From assembly GCA_031472005.1 (NCBI GenBank), contig PZJY01000002.1, positions 1,240,001 to 1,304,000 of the forward strand: 64,000 bases of DNA, in the 5' to 3' direction. The translations under genes and the position numbers were made by a program. The notes beneath the pieces were generated by a model. It saw nothing but the letters and a program-made list of their open reading frames with translations. It did no database searches and had not been told where the DNA came from. Source of the DNA: Tetracladium setigerum (lineage: Eukaryota; Ascomycota; Leotiomycetes; Helotiales). Below, piece by piece: positions 23,177 to 34,432 of the stretch. Each line of letters begins with the position of its first letter. Position 1 is the stretch's first letter.

Positions 23177-26083
23177 TCATTCATTTACAGAAAATGGAAG
23201 GTAAAAGAGATGATGGAGGATACCGCCGTAATATTTCGGAAATGGTCGAGCAAGGCCTTCCGGTTGTACGATATGGAAGGGGTCATTTTTTATCCTGCCT
23301 ATAATGTGTCTGGAGTGTTGGGCGAAGGAATGGAAGATCTTTTTATCTTGCCTCCTGTTCTTGGACCTAACATCGCGTTTTCTTTACAAAGTCTTTCTGC
23401 TCACGTTGGTTTCCCTTTTCTAATACCATGTACCCATTTTCGCATGCATCGCAGGGAGGTATTGTATGGTTCAAGACTGGGGTGGAAGGGGTTTGTGATG
23501 TTTGGGTGGTCTTGGATCAAGTGTAGATAGATGGTGGAAGTAGTTTGCTTATCCTATTACCAGCCTTTCATTTGCACTCTTTGGTGATGTTCACGATCTA
23601 AACTCATGAGTCAGACTATCTTGAATGTGTCCTTGCGCTAAGGCCGTACCCTATCTCCTTGCACGCGCTCGATGGTAACTTATAAGCCATTTCATGCGAT
23701 TGTATTGAGCTCGGCGTCACATGGATTCCTTAAGTCTTGTCTTGTCTTGTCCAACGGGTCGATGCGGAACGAGTTATATTGGTCTTCTCTATCCAACAAC
23801 CACTTGACCGTACATTGGAAGGGGTCGTTGACTTCAGCATATCAATATGCTTTCACAAACTGGTCAACGCTGCAAAAATTGGCAGTCGCCTACATGCCTA
23901 GAACAGAAACCTCCTTGCTTGACCTCTTTCTTCTTCTCGTGGCTACCTTTTTTTTCACGCTCTGTCGGTTCTATTTACTAGATGTGCCTTTGCGACTTAT
24001 AGAGGGAAAGCTTAAAGCCGGCTGTTGAGTGAAATTTAAAAGGCCATTTGATAGGGGAGCCAACTGCTGGTCTTGAATTCATCCCTCGCTGCCTCGTCGG
24101 CGAACTCGGATCTCCGTTACGAATGCCAGACACCGTCCAAACTCTATTACCCTTGAAATTCACACCTTAGGGTTACCCGCTTTGGTTTCTACGATCCGTA
24201 GTACTCGAGTACCTTGTATCCAGTAATATATGGAAACCCTTAGCTTGATATGTCCTCATAGCCTTTGGGAGGTTCTGGAGCTGACTCTATCTACCTCTAC
24301 CGGACGCAATCCTATACAAATCAATGACCGAAAGTATCTCTCCTCTCACAGAGGACGCGGTATCCTGTGCATCACGTTGGGGATGATTCGGGTACCGGAG
24401 ATTCTTCGTAGTCTTTGTTTTGTTCTATGGTTTCGGAGATTTGACAAAAAGAGAGAGAACGAAAACAACACCACCGTGTTTTCATCACATGATTCGCAAT
24501 GGGACATTCTTAGAAAAGTGTGAGATGCTATTTCCATGGGCCAACAAGTGTTCTAATAGCGCATGCGATTACTCCTTCCCCCACAATATTAGACCAAATT
24601 TTTATGGCTGACAACGCAACGCAATGTTCACAATATTCCTTGCAAAATCGCAACCGGGCTAGTGAAAATATTCAGGGTGAGGCGCAAGGCTTCCAAAATT
24701 AGCTCGCTTAACGGTTTCAGCCAATGAGGGCGGGCAGCTTTGGCGGATATATATCAGACGAGCGGGCGGTTGCAGGGAACGTGGCTTCGTCTAAGAATAG
24801 GTAGGTAGGTAAATAGACCACCTGAAATAGGTATATTGCAGATTGACTATATCGTGCTGCAGGTACGTAGGTACTGTACCTACCTAGCTTACCCCTCAGA
24901 TTATGAAGGAGGAGCGGAATAACAATTTGACATTTCCATCTGCCAGATCTGCCAGTAATATCCGCAGCCGCTAAGCGCTTACCGTGCGTCTTCTATCTGC
25001 CGCCGCATGTTTAGCCTTTTTCTCGAAGTATTTTGGGAGACAACATGAAGTCTTGAACCTGGAAATTACCGCGCTGCAGCTTACTAAGAAACTAGTTCGT
25101 CTCCAGCAGCGGGCGCCAGTTCAGCCAAAACTCCACACCCCAAACTCTTATTTCCACCTCCCTACGGTAGGTAATCTTGCTACTAGACCGAGAGCGGCGA
25201 GTTGAACTATCTATGGTGCACCCACCTCCCCTAATTGAATTTGATTGAATTCAATCCTTCCTTTATTGACCGGCTCTATCATACTCTCCCGGGTCGCTTG
25301 TCATCATGATGCACACCTCACCTTCGTCGAGGGTTAGGGGCAATTACTCCGTCTATTCTTTCAATTTGTAGGTGACAGGATGACCAAGGTTGTAGTCTCT
25401 CCTCTCACACTCACACACACACACACCCATGTCAAATGCAGCCCCGATGCAGGCCCATGTTCACAGCTGGCTTGGCCCATCATTCAACGCCGCTCACCAG
25501 CCAGCACACTTCCCTCCTTCCTTTGCTTCTCGTAGTTGTTGCTCGACTGCCTCTCCAGACTGTCGTCTGACTCCCTTCGCAATCGCTCCCTCACCGTCCT
25601 CACGAACCTCCTAACTCCAGGTCTCTCTGCTCACCTCTATCAATCCCTGTCTCTCTTTATCTCTCACTCTCTCTCACTCTCTCTGTGTGTGTCTCAGCCA
25701 GCAATGCCCTAAGATACTCGCTATCTTTATGTGCATTCCCCTTGGCACTGCACCGTTTGATCTTTCTTGCATCTTGGACCAGGCAGCGGGGCGCTCGGCG
25801 GTGGTGTGTGGATTATCTGTGTGGAGAAAAGAGAGCCTGTCTACTCTTAGACCAGAAAGCTTCGCCTGGTTTTCCACCGCCTTGCCCTTTCTGTTTGTCC
25901 TTCCATCCATCTGGAATCTATCAATATACAGATCTGTACCTGACCTGTATTGTACCTGCACCCGCCTGCACATGTACCTGCGTTGGTCGTTGCCTCCCCC
26001 TTGCCCAATTCTTTCGGAGTCAGGCTGTGCACACAGTATAGAGAACTACCAAGCATTTGTCTTTCCATATTCAGTTGATCACT
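23177..26083. other. Long intergenic region upstream of the transcription factor
   Basis: This 2.9-kb region has no convincing coding sequence. Several open frames of 60-120 codons exist but lack domains or codon structure. Visible features are GTAGGTAGGTA at 24801, an inverted repeat GTAGGTACTGTACCTAC near 24867, a CACACA run near 25410-25425, and CTCTCACTCTCTC plus GTGTGTGT near 25660-25695. The last 700 nt are C/T-rich and probably the transcription factor's promoter and leader. Confidence 0.5.
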
Positions 26084-29000
26084 ATGTCGAGCCTCAAGGA
26101 CATTATGGATGTGGACGTTGAACCATTGGATTTGTATAGAAGGAAAGAGGCTGCACCGCAACAAGCCTTCTCTCCCTCCTCCCTTGTCCCGTCATTCCAC
26201 CTGGCATCCCCATCGCCAAAGGGAAGTCAAAACGACCGTGACGAGAATAGGTCCATCAAGCGGTGTAAGTCAGACAGGTCCAGTCGACTCGCCAGAGTGT
26301 CGTCCTCTCCATCGCCTACCACTTCGGACCAATATCTCAGCAACGACGACGCTGCAAGCATAGACAACATGGACTATCAGTCCAGCTTTCCATTACCAGC
26401 TTCGACCTATGCAGGTGTATCGAGCCCTCGAGTGTCTTCCACGGGGTCTGAGTATGGAATGGATCGCCCTGTCAAATACACTCCAGTGACAGGGCGAATC
26501 AGTCGGGCAAAGAAGGGTGTCCCCGTTCATACTTGCGATGTTTGTCGGCCCGTGAAAACCTTCACAAGAGCCGAACACTTACGGTAAAGTCTCTCAAACC
26601 TCCAACTTCGTATCATATGACTGATTTGACTTCATCAATCATCAAGGCGCCATCAGCTAAGTCACCAAAAGCCAGCATACCCTTGCAATGTGGAAGACTG
26701 TGAAAGAGCATTTCATCGACCTGACCTACTGGCACGTCATTTGCAAAGACAGCAAGTTACACTTCTTCATTATCTTGCTCGTTGAGTGCTGAGAACTGAG
26801 CTGACCAGTCTAAGCGACAGTCAAACTGAATCACTGCCAAACTCAAGTGACCTCAGGAGTCGAACCTCATCTATTACCTCTGAGGGCTTGAATCAACTCG
26901 TGAAGATAGAGGCTTCGTCGCAGCCATCCCTGGGTGAAAGCCAAGGCTCGCAAGCTAAGTCTGTGACGCCCAGAGCAAACGAGACCCAGGTCGCCACCTC
27001 TCTGCACTTCGACCAAGTTTCAGGGATCTTTCCGTCGGTCGGCTTTTCAAATGGTGGAAATTCTAATAAAAGATCTCGAAGCGTGGCTGCATTGCCAGAA
27101 ACGTACAACGCTCCTCCCTCTAGAAATGCACCTCCTAGGTCCAGGAGGGATAACTATGATATTTCAACTTCGAATGGGCCGATCGAACAATCGCAGTCAG
27201 AGTTGAGTAGGATGTACGCAGAAACTCCAAATTCCACGTATCATTCCTATCCGGCCACACCCCAGCTGCACCTTCTCCAGATTCCCAAGGAGCCCTCCGT
27301 GGTTCCGGGCTTATCGTACACCCATGAGAGCTCACCTTGGTGTTCATCGGCATCCAGCACTGCCTCGACCCAGTCGGAAGGATCTCGAGGCGTGCCCTAC
27401 TGGAGCCGCGGAGAGGATAGGATTACTTCCGCTAACAATATATCTGATTGGCCATTGCCTATAGGTGGTGTGTCTCAGTGGTCAAACACAATTATGGCTG
27501 CTCCCCCAGATGTTTCAAGTTCTGGCTTTGACTCAATTCTCGACCATTACGAAGGGACGTACGCCACATCACCACGAACAATACCACACGGTTCTCAGAC
27601 ATTGCTGAACATAACCAGCTCCGTTGGTTTTTATTCAATGGAAGCAGCCGTGGGAATTCCGGCGCTTTCGTCATATAAGCCTTTTGCCCTTCATTCATCT
27701 GGGTCATCCTCTCACTTCGCAACTCCTTCAGTCGTCAATGACCGAGGAGGTAAATCCCTGCTCGGGTCGCCTCATCTGGGAGCTTTGAGTATAAATACAG
27801 GCGCTACGTATCCCCCGCAAGCACAGGACTTAGACATTTATATCGAGTCCTATTTTGGTCATTTCCACCAGTTTTTCCCTCTCATTCACCGACCTACCTT
27901 TGACCGAAATAAAGATAGCCTGCTTACATTTGCTATGGCTGCAATTGGTACACAATACCATTCGACAGTGGAAGCTCGAATCAGAGGTTCGGAACTCAAC
28001 AAGTCTACCAAGAGGGCAATTGAACTGGTAAGTCCTGGGCGACCAAGTTGCTGAGAAGATAATTGCTAAAAAGACAATGTGTTAGGAACTTAACTGGAGC
28101 ACACACACGATGCAAGCTATTTTACTGACCGAGATGTTTACTCGTTTTCGAGGATTACGAATGGATGTCCAGTTGAGCCGACACTTTGAGGAACTCTATA
28201 GCCGAGTAGGTATACTGGATCCATCTTTGGTACTACTCTTGCTGACGGATCAACAGCTTTTGAACAGCCCTGCCAGTCATCTGACACAAAGCTCAAATCC
28301 AGGTCAGGGCCTCCGTGACGATACACAAAGACGTTGGGTCGAGTGGATTGATATTGAAGCTAGGCAACGGCTCCTTGCCACTTGTTTCATGTTTGACGTC
28401 CACCAAGCTAGCTATCATGAGCAGGCCAGATCGAAGGCTCGGCGGGAAGTCTCGCACAATGAACTTAGAGTCCCTTGTCCGGAGAATCTCTGGCTCGCCG
28501 GCAGCGCGCAAGAGTGGGATTTGGAAGGCTCTACTTATTCTAATCAGCTTCTTCACACGGTAGAACAAGATATTTCCCCACAAGGACTCCTTGATAAGTC
28601 ACCATTTACACAAACGCTTCTTATTTGTTCTTTCGCGGCCCGCCTTCCCAAACGTGTAAATCCTACCAGCCCTAACGACTTCGACCCCAGTGCCCCAGAT
28701 ATCAACATTCAAAACATTACCGCATTATGCCCTTCTTCGCCTCTAGCACATATATATCTGGCACTTCATCATACGCCCCTTCACGATCTACTTGCGGTCT
28801 CTGGCGATACTTGGTAAGTTGCTGGAGAGCCAATCTTATTTTGTTTATATTACATCATTACGGAAAGCATACTGAAATATCCAAAATATATATATATAAA
28901 TGCTAATTTTTGCCATTTCCTCAGGGTGTTTCGACTGAAGATAAAGCCACCCTCTTCATTTCATGCCGCACAGTTTCGTCTGAAGAACTGGTCTTCTTCA

Positions 29001-29495
29001 CTGCCAGCTGCGCAAGCTACTTACCATGCTTGTCGTATCCTCTCCTCTGCACTTTCGTCGGGTTTTGGCAAGGCACCATTCGCCACCACCTTCGAGGAAC
29101 TCACAGCTGGAACTCTCTGTATTTGCGACTATTGGAGTCTTTACATTTCCGCTTTGATTTGCTGGGCTTTCGGTAACCGATACCAAGCAGTTACAGGATC
29201 GGACCCCCAGGGGCACTCTTCTATGATTGCCGCTGATGCGGACGATTCATCCTCGGTTTCTACGCCGACTGATGATTCACGTCCCAAAGCACTATATTAT
29301 GTGGATAATATGCTAGCACTTAGTCCCCAGGAATTGCTGACAAAGAAAGCCAGCTTCAGAGGTGATACAGCGGGGGTGATAGACGCCGTACGCCGGCGCC
29401 TTGAGCTAGAGAACGTGGGTAACAAGAGCAGCTTACTCGTTGATGCTATTGGGGTGTTGAGTAAAATTCAAATAGGGGGGAAGTTTTGGTTTTAG
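26084..29495 (+). CDS. C2H2 zinc-finger transcription factor with fungal-specific TF domain
   Basis: This is a predicted nuclear DNA-binding regulator. Five exons (26084-26583, 26647-26751, 26809-28027, 28086-28813, 28925-29495) give 1040 residues. Finger 1 (about residues 150-173) reads HTCDVC...HLRRHQLSH, with its codons split by intron 1. Finger 2 (about 180-203) reads YPCNVEDCERAFHRPDLLARHLQRH. Its final His codon is made across intron 2, which is GC-AG (donor GCAAGT at 26752). A Ser-rich disordered region follows. The fungal-specific transcription factor domain (PF04082 type) begins near residue 540 with DIYIESYFGHFHQFFPLIHRPTF. The combination of two C2H2 fingers with this domain is a known fungal class. 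Introns are 63, 57, 58 and 111 nt. The start at 26084 was preferred over a Met nine codons upstream because of its position after the C/T-rich leader. Target genes are unknown, though nearby oxidoreductases are candidates. Confidence 0.9.
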
Positions 29496-29905
29496 TAATT
29501 CTGTTTCGAGTTAAAACAATCGGGAGAGTTTCACATTTTTATTAGATTTTTATAATAATCGTTAAGTAATTTTTAATATAATGGACAAGAATATCAAACT
29601 ACGACGTGGAAAAGTCGCAAGGCCTGGGTCAGTATTTTTTATTCGATATCGCAATTGGCAGTTCAGAACTCTGCAATACCCATGCTCAACCTTCGGACCC
29701 AGGTCCTGTCCACCTCCAGGTTAAGTTTCAAGGTCTTCAATCTGCTACACACAAATACAAACTTCCACTTTCTATTCCCATCCTTAAAAGCTAAACATCT
29801 ATGTCGATGGTGGCCAATATTGACACCCGAGACAGTCCAATTGTGACTTGGCTGAACCACCGCAATCTAAGTTTGCCAAAACATCTGCATAGGTCTTGCT
29901 TCTTT
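29496..29905. other. Intergenic between convergent genes
   Basis: This 410-nt stretch lies between the transcription factor stop and the MDR enzyme stop. The first 90 nt are AT-rich and probably terminator-like. No gene was seen. Confidence 0.35.
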
Positions 29906-31041
29906 CTAATCGATATGACATATAATTTTCCCCTTTGACGAGTTGCTCTCAAGTAGCAGGTGAGCTTCTTGAATATCCTTCCAGCTAAACACTCTTTCAA
30001 TAGGAACTTTGAACGTTCCATCCACAAACTTTGGCAGTGCGAACTTAACTAGTAGGTCTCTCAGTTTGCTCTGATAGTCCAAGTCTCGACTCCTCAATCT
30101 ACTCCCCTCCCACCTAAGGCGCTTGTTCTCCAGAAGGCCAATATCCAGACCGGCTGCCAGTTTCGATCCGCTCAAGCTGGCCAGCTGAACGATCCTGCCA
30201 TCCACTGCAGCTGCTTCGAAGTTGCCCTGGGAGTAATCTCTGCCCACGAAGTCAACGATTACGTCGACACCATGGCCATTGGTAGAGCTGAGAATTCCTC
30301 TCACCCAGTCGTCTGTGTGGTAATTGAAGCCGTGGTCAGCGCCAAGTTCCCTAGCAAAGGTCAACTTGGAGGCCGACCCAGCAGTGACAAATATCTTGTT
30401 GGCTCCTGCTGCTCTTGCTAGCTGAACCCCGGCTATAGAGACTGCTGATGCGCCCGCATGCCAGAGAACGTTGTCACCTGGCTTGAAACATCCAACCAGG
30501 TGGAGAGCTTGGGTTGCAGTGATCCAGGTCTGCTGAAGTCAGGACCTGTTCCAAGTCACATTCAATGACTTACCTCTGGGATTCCCGCTGCCATAGTCCA
30601 TGAAATTTCCGGTGGCTTGTGGATGAGCATTTTTGTCGAGACAGCCAGATATTCCGCATAGGCCCCTAGATGATGAGCAATCACTATAGCTCCTCGGAAA
30701 CTATTAACGTACCTCCATACGCCAACCCCAAAATCTCATCTCCAATTTTGAAGTCCCCAGCATCAGAATCACCAAGCGCCTCAATCCATCCCGAGAACTC
30801 AACCCCGAGAATTCTACCAGCCTGAGGCGGTACATTATATTTGCCTTCCCTTTGCATCAAGTCCATTCTATTGAGACCAAACGAGTGGATCTTAATTAGA
30901 GCCTGAGACCCCAAAGGCTTGGGTTTCGGGACGTCAGAAGCCATGAATAAACTAGAAGCTGGCCCGGTGCCATTTTTGATATCTGAACGTCAGCAGAGAA
31001 ACGATGTTTGGTGATTATAACTTACCAATTGCTCGCATCAT
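29906..31041 (-). CDS. Quinone-oxidoreductase-like MDR family enzyme
   Basis: This is a zinc-independent medium-chain reductase, probably an NADPH:quinone or enoyl reductase of the PIG3/TP53I3 type. Four exons (31041-31026, 30982-30713, 30665-30574, 30529-29906) give 333 residues, the usual length. The first exon is only 16 nt (MMRAI plus one base). Motifs are FGLNRMDLMQREGKY and PGRILGVEFSG-like sequence near residues 40-65 and DEILGLAYGGAYAEY. The nucleotide-binding loop is HAGASAVSIAGVQLARAAGA, and DVIVDFVGRDY, the VQLASLSG strand and a KGKIICHID end follow. Introns are 43, 47 and 44 nt, all very short. The third has a CAGCAG acceptor, so one Gln may be included or skipped. A TATATAAAG box lies 80-90 nt upstream. 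It is divergent from the GRE2-like gene. Confidence 0.9.
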
Positions 31042-31801
31042 GACCGAATAATTTTTTTAGAGTAGCAGTTGGATACAAATCTAGGGTCGTTGCTAGATAT
31101 TCCCTTTCTCGGTCCTCTACTGCTTTATATAACCTGGAAGCAGGTATTGCTTTAAAACTGCATATTGTTATTACTCGAACACGTTTCAAACTTTACGACT
31201 ACTTGAAGCAAGCGTGGGTAGACGGTTCTGAATCCACGTCATAAATCTATCCAGTCTACCTTCGTTCATGCTTAGACTGTGTGTATGAGCGAAATGATGA
31301 TCACTCGTCAGCTTTGCACAGGTTGGCTTCCCGGCCCGTTAATCACTATACTAACCAGCCGTAGAAGTAAACATGCCGTACGAAGCCTAAAGATTAATAA
31401 TGCTGAATAACCCAGATATTCTTAGTAAGCTGCCGGCAACCGCGTTTTCACGATAGTTAGTAATCTAAGCCGCAATGAGTCAGCAAGGTATGTTTTGTTA
31501 TGACTGGAAATAATGTCATCTCTGTTATCCGGCTTTGATTTTGTTTATGCGATAGTTTCTAAAAGAAAGGTAAGCGTGTAAAAAGAGTGACATTTATGAT
31601 GTTCGATAAATGACCTCATTGACACACCACAGTCTCCTCAAACAGGAAACGATGTATGGATCACCAAATACTTCCGGCGTTATATAAACAACAGTGTGAA
31701 TCCAATGTCTATCAAATAACCCCATCATTCTTGCATTTTGTAACCCAGAAAATCAAGCAATTCGAGCATACTTCGCCCTTGCGCTATCATCATAACTCTT
31801 C
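31042..31801. promoter_or_regulatory. Divergent promoter, MDR enzyme/GRE2-like reductase, with a TATA box on each side
   Basis: This 760-nt region separates two divergent oxidoreductase genes. A minus-strand TATATAAAG is at 31123-31131, about 85 nt from the MDR start. A plus-strand TATATAAA is at 31681-31688, about 114 nt from the reductase start. Inducible, stress-type promoters often carry TATA boxes; co-regulation is inference. Confidence 0.5.
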
Positions 31802-32965
31802 ATGACACTCAAACCAACGATGCCTCTGAGGATACTTCTAACCGGAGCTAATGGTTTTGTCGGCTCTCACATCCTCGATCAACTCCTCCTTCAAGGCTTC
31901 TCAGTTCGGGGGGTAGTCCGAAGCGCCTCGAAGGTAGAAACAGTCCTTTCCGACTTTCCCAACTGGGGGACAAAACTCGACCTTGCTATTGTTCCCGAAA
32001 TCACGGCTCCGGGAGCCTACGATAAAGTTGTCCAATCCACCCCGCCGTTTGACATAGTCATCCACACTGCATCGCCATTTCTTTACCGTGCCGTGTCCAG
32101 CAACATCGAGTTCTTGGATCCAGCGGTAAAAGGCACACTGGAAATTTTACGGTCTGTGAAGAATCATGCACCAGAGGTAAAGCGAGTTATCATAACTAGT
32201 AGCCTCGCGGCTGTTGTGGATTTCTCTGCAGATGGCTTTAGAAGTCCTCGGAAGGTGTATAATGAAACAGATTGGAACCCTGTAAGCTGGGAAGGAGCTC
32301 TTTCTGGAACTCCAAACACTGGATATCAAGCAAGTAAAAAATTTGCCGAGAAAGCAGGTTAGTAGTGTCTGAGATTGAGATCTGACATGTAACTAATATT
32401 TAAATTCAGCATGGGACTTTATGGAGAGAGAATCCCCGAGTTTTGATCTTGTCACAATCGCGCCTCCTATGGTCTACGGGCCCATACGCCATACCATCTC
32501 TGGCGTCTCACAGCTCAACGAGTCTAATCACCGCATCTATAACCTTTTTATCAATTCAAAAAGTAGTGCAGAAATCCCACCAAATGGCATGCACGTCTAC
32601 ACGGACGTGAGAGTAAGAATTGCTCATTGAAACAACAAAAACTCAGCTAACCGAACACAGGACTTGGCACTCGCTCACGTCAAAGCTATTCTGGTACCCG
32701 AGGCATCTGGCCAGCGATTCATTATTTGCCAAGGGCAGGTCTCGTCGCAGAACATATCTGATGCGCTGAGGAAGGGAATTCCAGAATTGGAGAGTCGGAC
32801 TCCAAGGGGGTGCCGGGAGGAAATCAAATGAACCCTGATGCGTATGGTTGCAGTTCCGAGAAAGCAGAGAGATTGTTGGATATTACATTTAGATCGCAGG
32901 AGGATACCTTCGTTGAACTGGGCCGGCAGCTTTTGGGAATCGAGAAACGGGTCGAAAGGGGTTAG
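31802..32965 (+). CDS. GRE2-like NAD(P)-dependent reductase (extended SDR), frameshifted
   Basis: This is an extended short-chain dehydrogenase of the dihydroflavonol reductase / yeast GRE2 (methylglyoxal reductase) type, which reduces ketones and aldehydes with NADPH. Exons are 31802-32357, 32410-32612 and 32661-32965, with introns of 52 and 48 nt. The nucleotide-binding motif TGANGFVGSH is near residue 15, VIHTASPF and the catalytic YQASKK follow, then APPMVYGP and VYTDVRDLALAHVKA. In exon 3 the frame breaks at the AAGGGGG run (32805-32811). Before it the frame reads ELESRTPRG; after it a different frame continues with PGGNQMNPDAYG...SSEKAERLL...FVELGRQLL, as expected for the family, to a stop at 32963. 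One missing G accounts for this. The intact length would be about 354 residues. Either a real inactivating indel or a base-calling error. Confidence 0.85.
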
Positions 32966-34432
32966 AATAGAGTTTATGCTCTCGTTTACCGTGATAATAA
33001 AAATGATAAAAAATACCTAATGAGATCTTCTCGGGGTTCTGGTTCGTGGCTGCTCGGTGGTTCCGCATGGAACTTACTCTTTCTGGAAAACGAGGCACTG
33101 CTTGCTTACCTGCATATCATAACAGCATTTTTTCCCCTTTTGGAGTAAGTAGGTGAGGCAGGGAGAGAATATGGTAACGAGATTAGGTGTTGTTTGGGGG
33201 CCAGAACAGACCTCAGCTCGAGTGACCAGCCACCTCAGCTAAATGCCTGTACATATAACATTTCCCTATCACGGCGTCTCAGATGCTTGACACCAATCAG
33301 GACTCCAGGGTAGTGTCTCTCTCGATGGGAACAGTAAGATTACCTCAATAATACACCCACGAGGAACATTTCAGGTGCGCACAGAGGTCGATTTAACATT
33401 TTTAAACCACCCGTGCCAAGTGTTTGTTTGGGGGCCCAAAACAGGGGTGTGGCTGGCCGGTGAGACGGTGGTCTCCGAGGTTGCATCAGCCCTACGGAAT
33501 GGGGAGTGTGCATTGGGGAAAGGCCGTTACATGCTTGTATTTCAACGTCCAGCGGTCAAGCGGTCCCGTATAGCTGCGAGTACCTACCTAAAGTAGGTCG
33601 ATAATAATGCATAATGGACGAGATGGGATGATATCAGATCTTTGTGATTTAATGCGGTCGGCGAGGAGATGAGATCTTTGTAGCTTTTATTTGGTAAGAC
33701 TTACTTACCTAGGTACCAGGTAGTCAGCAAGCTGTTCGCCTTGGCGAAGCGAACACGGCTGCCACTGGTTTATGAACGAGAAGGATGAGGTTAAATGGTT
33801 GGTCGTTGCGTTTATCCATGGCATATTCACTGGGGCCTATCGGAATGCAGCTTGGACCTGTGAGTACAATTCGATCTTTCTGTTCTTTTCTTTTCCTGTA
33901 TGCATTTTCTTGGGTAGAAAAGAGAAGTGCAATTGACTGCTCGGTACAGAAAAGACAAGAAAAGAAGACGAAAAACGGGATATATAGGACCGACCTCGTA
34001 AGACTCGCCTTGGAAGTTGTTCCTCCTCTCATAGGTACACTTACCCCGAGCTATCAGTTCAATCTCGTAATTCAATCGAATAGGAATCTTACATGGTATA
34101 AAGCAATTGCTAATGATTTAATAGAGTTTGTTTCCAAATCGTACGCAAACAAGAAAGCTAGGCACGAGTCCTCCTTTATCCAAAGATACGTCTCGTGCAC
34201 ACGACAATTCACTGCGATGAACTATAAATTACCCAAACCCAACTTTTTTCGAGGTGGCAGAAGCAAGTGGGTTACGTTGGTGCATCACCGTGGTGACAGG
34301 ACAGAGTCGAGACCGTTCGTCGACCAAGAAGCTGATCTGGCTTTTCGATTTCAATTATTACGGCTGTTTGAGGGCTCCTCCTTCGGCCAGTTCTTTTCTT
34401 CACGACTGAGGGATAATTTCAGAGGGAAGATC
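32966..34432. other. Intergenic region between reductase and transporter
   Basis: About 1.5 kb without a supportable gene. A frame runs open for 216 codons before the transporter's start (33785-34432), but it has no domain, no family-like composition and no conserved start, so I treat it as chance. GTACCTACCTAAAGTAGGT at 33581-33599 and TTACTTACCTAGGTACC at 33701-33717 are examples of the dispersed TACCTACC family. Confidence 0.5.

Noticed and set aside
23672..24028. 118-codon plus-strand open frame downstream of the CBM48 gene
   Set aside because: No domain, no coding-like composition and no splice context. Probably chance in 3' flanking DNA.
33785..34432. 216 open codons in frame before the MFS transporter's start
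   Set aside because: No transporter has such an extension, the composition is not membrane-like or conserved, and the ATG at 34433 gives a normal N-terminus.
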